A stretch of DNA of 64,000 nt from positions 310,001 to 374,000 of the forward strand of contig NZ_CP024633.1 of NCBI RefSeq assembly GCF_004924335.1, written 5' to 3'. The notes under the pieces were generated by a model that had not been told where the DNA came from, made no database searches, and was given only the letters and a program-made list of their open reading frames with translations. The translations under genes and the position numbers were made by a program. Source of the stretch: Mycobacteroides salmoniphilum (lineage in GTDB: Bacteria; Actinomycetota; Actinomycetes; Mycobacteriales; Mycobacteriaceae). This document shows, in pieces, positions 37,320 through 47,003 of this stretch. Numbering within the stretch: the first letter of the stretch is position 1; each line of letters begins with the position of its first letter.

Positions 37320-39740
37320 TCACGGGGGCGGCGCGAGCACCGGCACAGTGATCGGCGGCAGGCCGGGAATGTTGACGACCGTGGTGGTCATCTCGCCCGG
37401 CGGGCCGCCCAGGCCCGGAATGACGATCGGCGGCGGCGCCGGCGGGATGCCGTTACTCAACAAGATGGTGACGATGGAGCCGGGGATGGTGGTCCCGGAC
37501 GGGCTGGTGCCGACAACCTCGTTGAACGGCGCGGTGCTGTTCACCACGCTGGCCTGATCGGCCACCTTGAACCCGGCCTTCTTGAGGGCGTCACGCGCCT
37601 CGCTCTCGCGCAACCCGTTGATGCTGGGCACCTTGGAACCCGGACCGCCCTCGACATACCGCGGTTCGGTGGGCGGCAGGGCGGTGGGGCCGTAGTTCTC
37701 GGCAATCGGCTTCATGGCCTCGAACCAGGCCCGCGCCGGCTCATTACCGCCGTACAGGTTTCCGTCGCCGCACTTGCGCAGCGGGAACGAGCACAGATCA
37801 CCGGGGGTCGTGGAGTCGTCGAAGATGTAGCTCGCCCCGGCCAGGTTGTTGGTAAATCCCAGGAACGCCGAAGAGCGATGTGCCTCAGTGGTTCCCGTCT
37901 TACTGGACAACGGCAGGCCCCAACCGACCGAACCCGCCGAACCTGCGGCGGTGCCGCCGGGCTGGTCGTCCTTGCTCAGGGCGTTCGCGAGAGTGTTGGC
38001 CAATCCGGTAGGCACCGCCTGCTCGCACGACTCGGTGGTCGTCGGTACCTCTTTGCCGTGGCGGTCGAAGACCTTGTCGATCGGATTGGGCGGGCACCAC
38101 TTGCCGCCCGAGGCCAAAGTGGCAGCCACATTCGATAATTCGAGGGCATTGACCTGGATGGGGCCCAGTGTGAATGAGCCCAGGTTGTACTTTTTGATGT
38201 AATCGGCCAGGCTCTCGTCGCCCTCGGGGTCGTAGGGCTTGGCGGTGCCCGCCTGTGCGTAGGAACGCATGCCCAGCTTCACGGCCATATCGACCGCCTT
38301 GGACACACCGATCGACTGAATCAGCTTGGCGAAGGCGGTGTTCGGCGAGGTCGCCAGGGCGTCGGTCACGCTCATCGGGGAACGGTAGTTGCCGACGTTC
38401 TTGACGCACCAGGTGTCCTTGGGGCAGCCCTTGGTGCCGTCGCTGCTGCCGAGCCCCTTGGCCGCGAAGGTGGGCGGCACGTCGAGCACGGTGTTGATAC
38501 CCATGCCCATATCCATGGCCGCGGCGACCGTGAAGATCTTGAAGATCGATCCGGCGCCGTCGCCGACGAGCGAGAACGGCTGCGGCTGCATGGTCTCGTT
38601 GGTCGCGCCATCCAGACCGTAGGTACGGCTGGAGGCCATCGCCAGGATGGGGTGGCTGGTCTGCCCGGGTTTGATGACGCTCATGACGTCGGCGACACCG
38701 TTGAGGCCCGGATCGGCGACGTGCGAGACCGCTTGTTTCACCGAGTTCTGCACATCGGGGTCCAGGGTGGTGCGGATGAGGTACCCACCCTTCATCACCT
38801 GGTCCTTGCTGATCCCGGACTTGGCCAGGTAATCGAGCACGTAATCGCAAAAGAACGCACGGTCGCCGGCGGCGATGCAGCCGCGCGGCAGCTCATTGGG
38901 CTGGGGCAGCACGCCGAGGGGCTGCGCCCTGGCGGCCACTAGCTCGGCCTTCTTGTCGGGGGCGTTGGCGATCATGGTGTCGAGTACCAGGTTGCGGCGC
39001 GCCAGCGCGCGTTCGGGATTGACGTAGGGATTAAGACCAGAGGTGGACTGCACCATGCCCGCCAACAGCGCCGCCTGCTGCCAGTTCAGGTCCTTCGCGT
39101 CGACCCCGAAGTAGGTCTGTGCGGCATCTTGCACACCGAAGGAGTTGTTACCGAAGGACACCAGGTTCAGGTACCGGGTCAGGATCTCCTGCTTGGTAAA
39201 GGTGCGGTCCAGCCGCAGCGCCATCCGGATCTCGCGCAGCTTGCGCGCGGGGGTGGTCTCGATGGCGGCCTTGCGTTCGGCGTCGGTCTTGGCCACCACC
39301 AGCAGCTGGTAGTTCTTCACATACTGCTGCTCGATCGTCGAACCACCGCGGGTGTCCTCGTCGCCGGAGGCGTACCCGGCCAGGCCGCCCAGCGTGCCCT
39401 TCCAGTCGACACCGTTATGCGAGGTAAACCTCTTGTCCTCGATAGACAGCAGGGCCAGCTTGATGGTGTCGGCGATCTGATCGGCGGGCACCTCGAAACG
39501 CCGCTGTGTGTAGAGGTACGCGATCTTGTTGCCCTTGGCGTCTTCCACCGTGGTGACCGCGGGTACCTCACCCTCGAGCAGCTGGGTGGAGCCGTTGGCC
39601 ACCACATCGGATGCCCGATTGGATGCCAACCCGAAGCCGCCCGCGAAGGGGAACATCAGTCCGGCCAAGATCACCGCCGCGATAAGCCCGCAGCCCGCGA
39701 GCTTGGCGAGGGTCACCGTCTCGGGCGGGCGTTCTGACAT
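37320..39740 (-). CDS. ponA2: Class A penicillin-binding protein PonA2
   Basis: This 806-residue bifunctional PBP has a short cytoplasmic start (MSERPPETVTLAKLAG), a membrane helix, a GT51 transglycosylase (IEDKRFTSHNGVDWKG, RGGSTIEQQYVKNYQL), and a transpeptidase with SxxK as GAGSIFKIF, SxN as SPNTAF and KTG as SKTGTTEAHR. At the C-terminus is one PASTA domain (VPSINGLRESEARDALKKAGF). The start at 39740 was chosen because upstream sequence has no PBP features and the M. tuberculosis protein is of similar length. It synthesises peptidoglycan and is linked to stress survival. Confidence 0.96.
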   Translation of the reverse strand: MSERPPETVTLAKLAGCGLIAAVILAGLMFPFAGGFGLASNRASDVVANGSTQLLEGEVPAVTTVEDAKGNKIAYLYTQRRFEVPADQIADTIKLALLSIEDKRFTSHNGVDWKGTLGGLAGYASGDEDTRGGSTIEQQYVKNYQLLVVAKTDAERKAAIETTPARKLREIRMALRLDRTFTKQEILTRYLNLVSFGNNSFGVQDAAQTYFGVDAKDLNWQQAALLAGMVQSTSGLNPYVNPERALARRNLVLDTMIANAPDKKAELVAARAQPLGVLPQPNELPRGCIAAGDRAFFCDYVLDYLAKSGISKDQVMKGGYLIRTTLDPDVQNSVKQAVSHVADPGLNGVADVMSVIKPGQTSHPILAMASSRTYGLDGATNETMQPQPFSLVGDGAGSIFKIFTVAAAMDMGMGINTVLDVPPTFAAKGLGSSDGTKGCPKDTWCVKNVGNYRSPMSVTDALATSPNTAFAKLIQSIGVSKAVDMAVKLGMRSYAQAGTAKPYDPEGDESLADYIKKYNLGSFTLGPIQVNALELSNVAATLASGGKWCPPNPIDKVFDRHGKEVPTTTESCEQAVPTGLANTLANALSKDDQPGGTAAGSAGSVGWGLPLSSKTGTTEAHRSSAFLGFTNNLAGASYIFDDSTTPGDLCSFPLRKCGDGNLYGGNEPARAWFEAMKPIAENYGPTALPPTEPRYVEGGPGSKVPSINGLRESEARDALKKAGFKVADQASVVNSTAPFNEVVGTSPSGTTIPGSIVTILLSNGIPPAPPPIVIPGLGGPPGEMTTTVVNIPGLPPITVPVLAPPP

Positions 39741-39900
39741 ACGCACAGGGTAACTGGCGTCCCCGGGGGTGTCTGCGGGTAGTTGATCGGTAACGCGAGG
39801 CTCCGAAACGGCGATGAAAAGACGTTGTCGGCACAACCGTCCCAAAAAATTCGGATCAGGTGTTGCGTTGGAGATCCCTGACCACTAACTTGATCTCACG

Positions 39901-39918
39901 GTGTGATTCAAGTTACAC
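39901..39918 (+). promoter_or_regulatory. Crp-like site upstream of whiB4
   Basis: TGTGA-TTCAAG-TTACA (39902-39917) matches the mycobacterial Crp consensus TGTGA-N6-TCACA at 9 of 10 defined positions. It lies 59 bases before the whiB4 start. A second dyad, AACTTGA (39887-39893) and TCAAGTT (39908-39914), overlaps it. Crp itself is encoded at 44910-45584. Binding is inferred from motif match only. Confidence 0.55.
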
Positions 39919-39976
39919 ACCGAGCGGACTGTGGCCCACGCCTCTTGCGGGCCACCAGTGACAGAAGGGATAGCCA

Positions 39977-40315
39977 GTGTCAGCTTCAAGGCCTGCCATG
40001 AGTGCTTTACATACAGTGGGATCGATCGATGGTGGAGAAGCACGCATTGCCTGGGTCTCACAGGCCAGATGCAGACAAGGCGATCCCGACGAGTTGTTCG
40101 TCCGCGGAGCGGCACAGCGTAAGGCCGCAGTTATCTGCCGGCACTGCCCGGTGATGATGGAATGTGGTGCCGACGCCCTCGATAACCGGGTGGAATTCGG
40201 CGTATGGGGTGGACTGACCGAACGGCAGCGCCGCGCGATGCTCAAGGCTCACCCTGAGGTGGAGTCCTGGTCGGACTTCTTCGCCGCGCAGCGCAAGCAC
40301 AAGAGCGCCGTCTAA
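39977..40315 (+). CDS. whiB4: Iron-sulfur redox regulator WhiB4
   Basis: This 112-residue WhiB protein has the four cluster cysteines: Cys33 in SQARCRQ, CRHC (residues 55 and 58) and Cys64 in MMECGAD, followed by the family GVWGG turn (EFGVWGGLTERQRRAML). GTG 39977 gives MSASRPAMSALHTVG, close in length to M. tuberculosis WhiB4. WhiB4 senses O2/NO and binds DNA when its cluster is lost. It is divergent from ponA2 with a 236-base promoter region. Confidence 0.95.
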   Translation: MSASRPAMSALHTVGSIDGGEARIAWVSQARCRQGDPDELFVRGAAQRKAAVICRHCPVMMECGADALDNRVEFGVWGGLTERQRRAMLKAHPEVESWSDFFAAQRKHKSAV

Positions 40316-40341
40316 CACAGCGCCGTCCAATACCTAGCGCC

Positions 40342-40408
40342 GAGCGCGCGCTCAGGCACCCCGATCCGCGAGGATTGGAGCACCTGAGTGCGCGCTCGTT
40401 GCGTTTTT
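40342..40408 (+). terminator. Terminator of whiB4
   Basis: GAGCGCGCGCTCAGG (40342-40356) pairs with CCTGAGTGCGCGCTC (40383-40397) with one mismatch; a small internal hairpin ATCC-GCG-AGGAT fills the loop. TTTTT follows at 40404-40408, so it is intrinsic on the plus strand. It reaches into the stop codon of the convergent ATPase gene. Confidence 0.8.
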
Positions 40409-41528
40409 AGGAAGCGACGCCGGTGATCTGATCGGCGATGGCGCGCAGCGCGTCCACATCGGAGACATCGAACGGGAGCGAGGGCACCCCGACGATCGGG
40501 ACGGTGGGGTTGGCGCTCGTGAACCGCGACAGCAGCCGGATCTCCCGCTTGGCGGTCGCCGCGCGCTCGGCATGCACCCGCAGCACCGCCCCGGGGAGGC
40601 TGTATTCGCCCGACTCCTCGAGATTGTCCGCGACATCGATGGCGCGCTCGACGGTCAGGCTCGACAGCGTGGGGTGGGTGCGGTTGAGGATCAGGCCTGC
40701 CAGCGGCATGCCCTCCTGGCTCAGCCGCTCGACGAAGAAGGTGGCCTCACGCAGCGCATCGGGTTCGGCGGCCGACACCACGATGAATTGGGTGCTGCGC
40801 CGACGCAGCAGCTCGTAGGTGCGGTCGGCCTTCTCGCGGAAGCCTCCGAACGTGGAGTCCAGTGATTGCACGAACAGTGAAGCATCGGAAAGCAATTGCG
40901 ATCCGAGCACCGTCGACAGCGCCTTCATCGCCAGCCCGACGGCTCCGGTGACGATTCGCCCCAGGCCACGGCTAGAGCCCAGCAGCATCTTCCAGAGGCG
41001 TCCATCCATGAAGCTGCCCAACCGCTTGGGCGCGTCCAGGAAGTCAAGGGCGTTGCGGGACGGCGGGGTGTCCACCACGATCAGGTCCCACTTGTCTTCA
41101 TGGAGAAGCTGTCCCAGCTTCTCCATGGCCATGTATTCCTGCGTGCCCGACATGGAGGTGGCGACGGTCTGATAGAACTTGTTGTCCAGAATCGATTGTG
41201 CGCGATCGGATCCCGCATGCTGGACCACCAGCTCGTCGAAGGTGCGACGCATATCCAGCATCATCGCGTACAGCTCACCCTTGACGCCCTCGACGTGCAC
41301 CTGCTGCGGGGTGTTGCCCAGTGCCTCGATGCCTAGTGACTGCGCCAACCGGCGTGCCGGGTCGATGGTGAGCACCACGACGGTGCGGCCGTACTCCGCG
41401 GCGCGGAGCGCGACCGACGCGGCGGTGGTGGTCTTGCCGACACCGCCTGCGCCACAACAGACCACGACGCGGTTCTTGCGGTCTTCGAGAATGGCCGCCA
41501 TATCCAAGACGGCAGGTGTGTTGCTCAT
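40407..41528 (-). CDS. bagB: Get3/ArsA-like ATPase, second subunit (Rv3680-like, BagB)
   Basis: This 373-residue SIMIBI ATPase has the deviant Walker [19 protein letters not shown] near residue 25, switch [14 protein letters not shown] near 54 and switch [17 protein letters not shown] near 150. M. tuberculosis Rv3679/Rv3680 were named BagAB, bacterial Get3-like proteins. It overlaps the first subunit gene by four bases and both are transcribed toward whiB4. The tail-anchored insertion role of Get3 is not shown for these; anion or metabolic roles have been discussed. Confidence 0.88.
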   Translation of the reverse strand: MSNTPAVLDMAAILEDRKNRVVVCCGAGGVGKTTTAASVALRAAEYGRTVVVLTIDPARRLAQSLGIEALGNTPQQVHVEGVKGELYAMMLDMRRTFDELVVQHAGSDRAQSILDNKFYQTVATSMSGTQEYMAMEKLGQLLHEDKWDLIVVDTPPSRNALDFLDAPKRLGSFMDGRLWKMLLGSSRGLGRIVTGAVGLAMKALSTVLGSQLLSDASLFVQSLDSTFGGFREKADRTYELLRRRSTQFIVVSAAEPDALREATFFVERLSQEGMPLAGLILNRTHPTLSSLTVERAIDVADNLEESGEYSLPGAVLRVHAERAATAKREIRLLSRFTSANPTVPIVGVPSLPFDVSDVDALRAIADQITGVAS

Positions 41529-42568
41529 CGGACTCCCTGCTCGGCCAGGCTCTCGGCCAGTTCGTAGAGGCTACCCAGGTCGACGCCGTCGGCCAGGGTG
41601 GGCAATTCCAGTCGAGGTATCTGCAGCTCGCCAAGCAGCTCTTCACTCTCGGCGCGTGCACGCATCCGTGTCGCGTGCTCGATCGTCTCGGTGAGTAGAC
41701 CGGCGAAGTCCGCGTCGGAGAGAGTTACGTTGTTATCGGTCAACGCCTTACGCACCTCGTCGGCGTCGATGACGCCCTCGGCAGCCTTGTCCAGATCCGT
41801 GGGCGACAGGTGCGGCACTACGGTTCGGTTGACGATGACGCTGCCGATCGGCAGGCCCATCCCGCTCAGTTCGGCGATGGCCTCGGCGGTTTCCTGCATG
41901 GGCAGTGCCTCCAGCAGGGTCACCAGGTGGATCGCCGTCTGGTCCGAGTGCAGCAGCCTGCGCACTCCCTCGGACTGGGAGTGGATAGGGCCGCCCTTGG
42001 CGATATCGGACAGTGCCGACGTCACGTCGAGGAAGCGGGCGATCCGGCCGGTGGGCGGGGCATCGACCACGACGGCGTCGTACACATGCCGTCCGGACTT
42101 GTCGACGCGGACGATGCACTCCTTGATCTTTCCGGTCAGGATGACGTCTCGCAGACCCGGCGCGATCGTGGTGGCGAACTCTATGGCCCCGATGCGCTTC
42201 ATCGCACGCCCGGCCAGACCCAGGTTGTAGAACATCTCGAGGTACTCCATGAACGCCGTCTCGATCTCGACGGCCAGGGCGTTCACCGCCCCGCCGCCCT
42301 CGGCGGTGGCGATCTTGAGTTCCTTGGGCGCCAGCGGAGGTACGTCGAAAAGCTGGGCGATGCCCTGCCTGTTTTCGACCTCGACCAGCAGTACCTTGCG
42401 GCCGCCCGCGGCCAGCGCAAGGGCTAGGGCCGCGGCGATGGTGGACTTTCCAGTCCCGCCCTTGCCGGTCACAAAGTGCAGTCGTGCATTCGCGACTCGT
42501 GCGGGCCAGGCATCTGACAAGGGCCCCGCCGCCGCATCGCTGGGGGAGTCAGGGGAAGTGTTCACCAC
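41525..42568 (-). CDS. bagA: Get3/ArsA-like ATPase, first subunit (Rv3679-like, BagA)
   Basis: This 347-residue partner ATPase has Walker [20 protein letters not shown] near residue 36, [15 protein letters not shown] for the switch I region (D replaced by E), and [16 protein letters not shown] for switch II. It starts at GTG 42568 (GTG GTG AAC, so the next codon is also possible). Pairing of two unequal ATPases suggests a heterodimer. The MoxR-like region and DUF4177 gene upstream are divergent. Symbol by orthology to Rv3679. Confidence 0.88.
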   Translation of the reverse strand: MVNTSPDSPSDAAAGPLSDAWPARVANARLHFVTGKGGTGKSTIAAALALALAAGGRKVLLVEVENRQGIAQLFDVPPLAPKELKIATAEGGGAVNALAVEIETAFMEYLEMFYNLGLAGRAMKRIGAIEFATTIAPGLRDVILTGKIKECIVRVDKSGRHVYDAVVVDAPPTGRIARFLDVTSALSDIAKGGPIHSQSEGVRRLLHSDQTAIHLVTLLEALPMQETAEAIAELSGMGLPIGSVIVNRTVVPHLSPTDLDKAAEGVIDADEVRKALTDNNVTLSDADFAGLLTETIEHATRMRARAESEELLGELQIPRLELPTLADGVDLGSLYELAESLAEQGVR

Positions 42569-42626
42569 GCACGCATGCTAACCGTCCATGATCGACTGCC
42601 AACGACGAACGCCCTAGGGTGCGTAT

Positions 42627-42788
42627 ATGACCGAACGCACCGCATGGGAGTACGCCACCGTCCCGCTGTTGACACATGCCACCAAGCAGATCTTGGACCA
42701 GTGGGGAAGTGACGGCTGGGAGCTGGTGAGCGTGCTACCCGGACCCACCGGTGAACAGCACGTCGCCTACCTGAAGCGGTCGAAATGA
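42627..42788 (+). CDS. DUF4177 small protein (Rv3678A-like)
   Basis: This 53-residue protein starts MTERTAWEYATVPLLTHA and has the DUF4177 core QWGSDGWELVSVLPGP. It is below usual gene-finder cutoffs but conserved in mycobacteria at this position. The TGA overlaps the ATG of the next gene. It lies 58 bases from the divergent ATPase start. Function unknown. Confidence 0.88.
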   Translation: MTERTAWEYATVPLLTHATKQILDQWGSDGWELVSVLPGPTGEQHVAYLKRSK

Positions 42789-43258
42789 GCACCCATAGCG
42801 CCCGGCTCGCCGAGCTCGGAATCGAACTGCCCGCCGTCGCGGCGCCCCTGGCCGCGTATCAACCCGCGGTACGCAGCGGCAATCACGTCTATACCTCCGG
42901 GCAGCTGCCGATCGTGGACGGCAACCTGGTCGCCGCGGGCAAGGTCGGGGCCGAGGTCACGCCGGAGGATGCCAAGGCACTGGCCCGTACCTGTGCCCTC
43001 AATGCGGTCGCCGCGGTGGACGCGCTCGTCGGGATCAACAACGTCGTGAAGGTGGTCAAGGTCGTCGGATTCGTCGCCTCGGCACCCGGGTTCACCGGCC
43101 AGCCCGGCGTGGTGAACGGAGCATCGGAGCTGCTGGGCGACGTGTTCGGGGACGCGGGTGTGCACGCGCGCTCGGCCGTGGGTGTGGCGGAGCTGCCGAT
43201 CAACGCCCCGGTGGAGGTGGAGATCGTGGTGGAGGTCAGAGCGGAAGCCTCCGCCTGA
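42785..43258 (+). CDS. RidA/YjgF-like protein (Rv3678c-type)
   Basis: This 157-residue protein belongs to the YjgF/RidA fold: residues 26-50 are YQPAVRSGNHVYTSGQLPIV, and later VVKVVGFVASAPGFTGQP with GASELLGDVFGDAGVHARSA. Key RidA arginine positions are retained as ARSAVGVAELP. It probably removes reactive enamine/imine intermediates. Start overlaps the DUF4177 stop; its last base is shared with the next ATG. Confidence 0.9.
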   Translation: MSTHSARLAELGIELPAVAAPLAAYQPAVRSGNHVYTSGQLPIVDGNLVAAGKVGAEVTPEDAKALARTCALNAVAAVDALVGINNVVKVVKVVGFVASAPGFTGQPGVVNGASELLGDVFGDAGVHARSAVGVAELPINAPVEVEIVVEVRAEASA

Positions 43259-44046
43259 TGACCCACCCGGCCTACGGGCAACTGCGTCCGGTCACCGAGA
43301 CCGCTTCGGTGCTGCTGGCCAATAACCCCGGGATGATGACGCTGGAAGGCACCAATACCTGGGTGCTGCGCGCGCCGGGCAGCGACGAGGTCGTCATCGT
43401 CGACCCCGGGCCGGGTGTCGCCGCTGGTGACCCCGATGTGCACGTCGAGGAACTGGCGAAGATCGGCAAGGTGGCTCTGGTTTTGGTGAGTCATCGGCAT
43501 TTCGATCACACCGGTGGTGTCGACCGTCTGGTCGAGCTGACCGGTGCGCCGGTGCGCGCCGCCGACCCGGCGTGGCTGCGCGGCGATTCGGTGGCGCTCT
43601 CCGACGGCGAGCGCATCGACGTCGCGGGCTTGTCGATCTCGGTGCTCGCGACCCCCGGGCACAGCGACGATTCGGTGTCTTTCGTTCTCGATGACGCGGT
43701 ATTGACCGCCGACACCATCCTCGGGCGGGGGACCACTGTCATCGCGCAGGACGGCGGCGGCCTCGGTGACTACCTGGAGTCACTGAAACGCCTTGAGGGC
43801 CTGGGCAAGCGCACCGTGCTGCCCGGTCACGGTCCCGAGCTGGGCGACCTTTCGGCGGTATCGGCCGAGTATTTGGCGCACCGCGAGCAGCGTCTTGAGC
43901 AAGTGCGCGGGGCACTGGCCGCATTGGGTGAAGATGCCTCGGCTCGGCAGGTTGTCGAATTCGTCTACACCGATGTGGACCCGTCGCTGTGGGGCGCCGC
44001 CGAATGGTCGGTGCAGGCGCAGCTGGACTACCTGCGCGCTGTTTAG
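43258..44046 (+). CDS. Metallo-beta-lactamase-fold hydrolase (Rv3677c-like)
   Basis: This 262-residue protein has the metal motif LVSHRHFDHTGG (HxHxDH) near residue 80, TPGHSDDSVSF (third His) near 140, LTADTILGRG (bridging Asp), and a C-terminal LPGHGPEL (last His). It resembles the LACTB2-type endoribonuclease/hydrolase group rather than true beta-lactamases. It is the third gene of a tightly packed plus-strand operon with DUF4177 and RidA genes. Confidence 0.9.
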   Translation: MTHPAYGQLRPVTETASVLLANNPGMMTLEGTNTWVLRAPGSDEVVIVDPGPGVAAGDPDVHVEELAKIGKVALVLVSHRHFDHTGGVDRLVELTGAPVRAADPAWLRGDSVALSDGERIDVAGLSISVLATPGHSDDSVSFVLDDAVLTADTILGRGTTVIAQDGGGLGDYLESLKRLEGLGKRTVLPGHGPELGDLSAVSAEYLAHREQRLEQVRGALAALGEDASARQVVEFVYTDVDPSLWGAAEWSVQAQLDYLRAV

Positions 44047-44052
44047 TCGGCG

Positions 44053-44898
44053 GTGAACCCCATCCCACTGGCCCTCGCGGGCTCGCTCAGCTGGGGCGTC
44101 AGTGACTTCATCGGCGGACACGCGAGCAAGCGGCGTTCCACGCTCGCCGTACTCGCGCTCAGCCGGCCCGTCGGGCTGGCCGTGGTGGGTTTGGTGGCTG
44201 TGCTTACCGCGTCCACGCATTTCGACGGCCGCACGCTGCTGGGAATGCTGTCCGGCCCAGCGGCTTTCACGGCTCTATACGCGTTGTACCGCGCGCTTGC
44301 CATCGGTCCGATGGGGGTCGTTTCGCCCATCGCGGCGGTAGGTGCGGTGGTACCGGTCATCTGGGGCGCCATGATCGGACAGTCACTGTCGGGGCTGACG
44401 TATCTGGGGCTGGCCGGCACACTCGTCGGCGTCATGTTGGCCTCGGCCTCGCAAGGACTGGACGGACGGCGTCCGGGGCGACAGGTGCTCATGTGGTCGT
44501 TCTTTTGCACGGTGATGTTCGGGGTCTGCATGATCCTGCTGGCCGAGGCAGGCAGGTATCACCCCGTGGAGGCGGTGGTTGTTTCCCGCGCCACCGAGGT
44601 GATGCTGATCCTGGTGCTGGGGGCGTTCAACTGGACGAGCCTGCGGCAGAACCTGCGCCCGCCGTTCGGTGTGGTGCCCCTCGCCGGGTTGCTCGACACG
44701 TCGGCGATCCTGCTGTTTACCTACGCCTCGTCGCGCGGAAGCCTGGGTGTGGCGGCGGTGCTGTCCTCGCTGTACCCGGTGGTGACGGTGCTCATTGCCC
44801 GCCTCATGCTCCACGAGCGGCTGAGCCGGATTCAGCAAGCCGGTGCGGTACTGACGCTGGTGTGCGTCGCGGTGGTGGCGTTCAGCGCATCACGTTGA
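44053..44898 (+). CDS. EamA/DMT-family transporter
   Basis: This 281-residue protein has ten predicted membrane helices in two EamA repeats (first LALAGSLSWGVSDFIGG; second repeat starts VLMWSFFCTVMFGVCMIL). It begins at GTG 44053, six bases after the metallo-hydrolase stop, and converges on crp 11 bases away. Substrate unknown; the family exports metabolites or amino acids. Confidence 0.86.
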   Translation: MNPIPLALAGSLSWGVSDFIGGHASKRRSTLAVLALSRPVGLAVVGLVAVLTASTHFDGRTLLGMLSGPAAFTALYALYRALAIGPMGVVSPIAAVGAVVPVIWGAMIGQSLSGLTYLGLAGTLVGVMLASASQGLDGRRPGRQVLMWSFFCTVMFGVCMILLAEAGRYHPVEAVVVSRATEVMLILVLGAFNWTSLRQNLRPPFGVVPLAGLLDTSAILLFTYASSRGSLGVAAVLSSLYPVVTVLIARLMLHERLSRIQQAGAVLTLVCVAVVAFSASR

Positions 44899-44909
44899 TG
44901 CACGAACCG

Positions 44910-45584
44910 CTAGCGCGCGCGGCGAGCCAGACGCTCCGAGTCTGAGATCAGGACGCTTTTGCCCTCTAGCCGGATCCAGCCGCGGTGCGCGAAATCGGCC
45001 AGTGCCTTGTTCACGGTCTCGCGGGACGCACCTACCAGCTGAGCGATCTCTTCCTGCGTCAGGTCGTGCGTCACGCGCAGCGAGCCGCCCTCCTGGGTGC
45101 CGAACCGCTGGGCCAGCTGCAGCAGCTGCTTGGCGACGCGACCGGGCACATCGGTGAAGATCAAGTCAGCGAGATTGTTGTTGGTGCGGCGCAGGCGGCG
45201 GGCCAACACGCGCAGTAGCTGCTCGGCGATCTCCGGGCGGTCGCCGATCCAGGCGCGTAGCGCGTCCCGGTCCATCGATACCGCGCGCACCTCGGTGATG
45301 GTGGTGGCGCTGGACGTCCGGGGCCCGGGGTCGAAGATCGACAGCTCACCGAACATGTCCGACGGGCCCATGATCGTCAGCAAGTTCTCACGGCCGTCGG
45401 GAGATCGGCGCCCGATCTTCACCTTGCCCGTGATGATGATGTACAGGCGGTCGCCAGGCTCGCCCTCGGCGAACACCGTATGCCCGCGCGGAAAGTCAAC
45501 TGGCTGCAGCTGCTTCGTCAGCGCCGAGATGGCACTCGGTTCGACACCCTGGAAGATTCCGGCCCTGGCCAGGATCTCGTCCAC
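44910..45584 (-). CDS. crp: cAMP receptor protein Crp (Rv3676)
   Basis: This 224-residue CRP/FNR protein begins [20 protein letters not shown]. The cyclic-nucleotide domain has [18 protein letters not shown] and [20 protein letters not shown] (PBC with GEL...RTS, matching cAMP contacts). The C-terminal HTH is [19 protein letters not shown]. It is the global cAMP-responsive regulator; a Crp-like site precedes whiB4 in this window. The 91 bases between it and the upstream minus-strand gene hold no other gene. Confidence 0.96.
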   Translation of the reverse strand: MDEILARAGIFQGVEPSAISALTKQLQPVDFPRGHTVFAEGEPGDRLYIIITGKVKIGRRSPDGRENLLTIMGPSDMFGELSIFDPGPRTSSATTITEVRAVSMDRDALRAWIGDRPEIAEQLLRVLARRLRRTNNNLADLIFTDVPGRVAKQLLQLAQRFGTQEGGSLRVTHDLTQEEIAQLVGASRETVNKALADFAHRGWIRLEGKSVLISDSERLARRAR

Positions 45585-45675
45585 GTTTGCCCCTTACCCA
45601 AATTCGTTGGTCATGCTTGCGCTGGCCTGCTCGACATGAGTCTAGAGGCCAAGTCGCTAAAGAACGTGATCCAAG

Positions 45676-46077
45676 CTACACCGCTGCCCCACCGGCACGC
45701 AGTGAATCCACCACCGAATGCCGGGAGCGCATGGAGTGCACACCCTCGTCACGCAGGCTGGAGGTACCGCCCGTTCGCGGGGGCTTGGTGGACGAACCGT
45801 TGACTCGTGGCTGGTTGTAGCCGTTTGTGGTGGCCTGGTACACCGCCTCCAACGACGGCTCGATGCGTTGCAACTGACGCCGGTGCAAACCCTCGATGGC
45901 CGACGGCATGCCGTCGCGCGCGAGCCGATTCATATCCGATGGACCTGCTTGGTCCAGAAAATCGGCGACCTCACTTGGTTGCAAGGTATGCCGCATCAAC
46001 CCGGCTTCCAGCCTTCCCAGCCCAAGGCTGGCAAGCATGAGAAGTCCGGGTACCAACAAACCGAATAGGCCCGACAC
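45676..46077 (-). CDS. Small membrane protein (Rv3675-like)
   Basis: From GTG 46077 this encodes 133 residues: a signal/anchor helix VSGLFGLLVPGLLMLASLGL and a cytoplasmic part EAGLMRHTLQPSEVADFLDQ, then LHRRQLQRIEPSLEAVY. A TTG 66 bases upstream is an alternative, but that segment lacks membrane features and a ribosome site. It lies upstream of crp on the same strand, as Rv3675 does relative to Rv3676. Function unknown. Confidence 0.68.
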   Translation of the reverse strand: MSGLFGLLVPGLLMLASLGLGRLEAGLMRHTLQPSEVADFLDQAGPSDMNRLARDGMPSAIEGLHRRQLQRIEPSLEAVYQATTNGYNQPRVNGSSTKPPRTGGTSSLRDEGVHSMRSRHSVVDSLRAGGAAV

Positions 46078-46204
46078 GGGTTGAAGTAAACACGCCCAAG
46101 ATCTCGACGAGGTCACGAAAAACAACCGGTTTGTCCTGCGCAAGGGTGCAATCGGTGGGCGTACTCGCCCCTGCGGTGTCTCAGCCTCCCGCTACCCTGG
46201 GCTT

Positions 46205-47002
46205 GTGTCTGTGACCGGATCGGCCTCTAAGCCCAGAGCGAAATTGACGGCGAAGACGTCAGCCCCGGTCCGAGCACGGAAGGCTGAGACGCACACGGGA
46301 CTGGTCCGTCGTGCGCGACGGATGAATCGCACCCTGGCGCAGGCATTTCCACATGTCTACTGCGAACTCGATTTCACCACGCCGCTGGAATTGACGGTCG
46401 CCACCATCTTGTCGGCGCAATGCACCGACGTCCGGGTCAACATGGTGACCCCCGCGTTGTTCGCCAAGTACCGCACTGCCGAGGACTACGCCGGGGCCAA
46501 TCGGACCGAACTCGAGGAAATGATCCGTACCACCGGTTTCTACCGGAACAAGGCGAACTCGATCATCGGGCTGGGAACCCAGCTGGTGGAGCGATACGGC
46601 GGTGAAGTGCCGCCGCGCCTGAAGGACTTGGTCACCCTGCCCGGCATTGGCCGTAAGACGGCAAACGTTGTTCTGGGCAACGCCTTTGACATCCCGGGCA
46701 TCACCGTCGACACGCATTTTGGGCGGCTGGTGCGGCGTTGGGGATGGACCGAGGAAGAGGACCCGGTCAAGGTCGAGCACATCGTCGGCGAGCTCATTGA
46801 GCGCAAGGAATGGACCTTGCTCAGTCATCGGGTGATCTTCCACGGTCGGCGCGTATGTCATGCCCGTAAGCCGGCCTGCGGGGTGTGCGTACTGGCCAAG
46901 GATTGTCCGTCATACGGATTGGGCCCGACAGATCCCGAGCTGGCGGCGCCGCTGGTGAAGGGTCCGGAAACCGAGCACTTGCTGGCCCTGGCCGGGTTGT
47001 GA
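46205..47002 (+). CDS. nth: Endonuclease III (Nth)
   Basis: This 265-residue HhH-GPD DNA glycosylase/lyase repairs oxidised pyrimidines. It has the hairpin [17 protein letters not shown] with catalytic Lys (about residue 158), the catalytic Asp in [12 protein letters not shown], and a C-terminal 4Fe-4S site C-x6-C-x2-C-x5-C ([19 protein letters not shown]). A ~40-residue basic N-terminal extension precedes the core. GTG start at 46205. It leads a conserved plus-strand operon with the TlpA, Nudix and MarP genes. Confidence 0.96.
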   Translation: MSVTGSASKPRAKLTAKTSAPVRARKAETHTGLVRRARRMNRTLAQAFPHVYCELDFTTPLELTVATILSAQCTDVRVNMVTPALFAKYRTAEDYAGANRTELEEMIRTTGFYRNKANSIIGLGTQLVERYGGEVPPRLKDLVTLPGIGRKTANVVLGNAFDIPGITVDTHFGRLVRRWGWTEEEDPVKVEHIVGELIERKEWTLLSHRVIFHGRRVCHARKPACGVCVLAKDCPSYGLGPTDPELAAPLVKGPETEHLLALAGL

Positions 47003-47003
47003 C

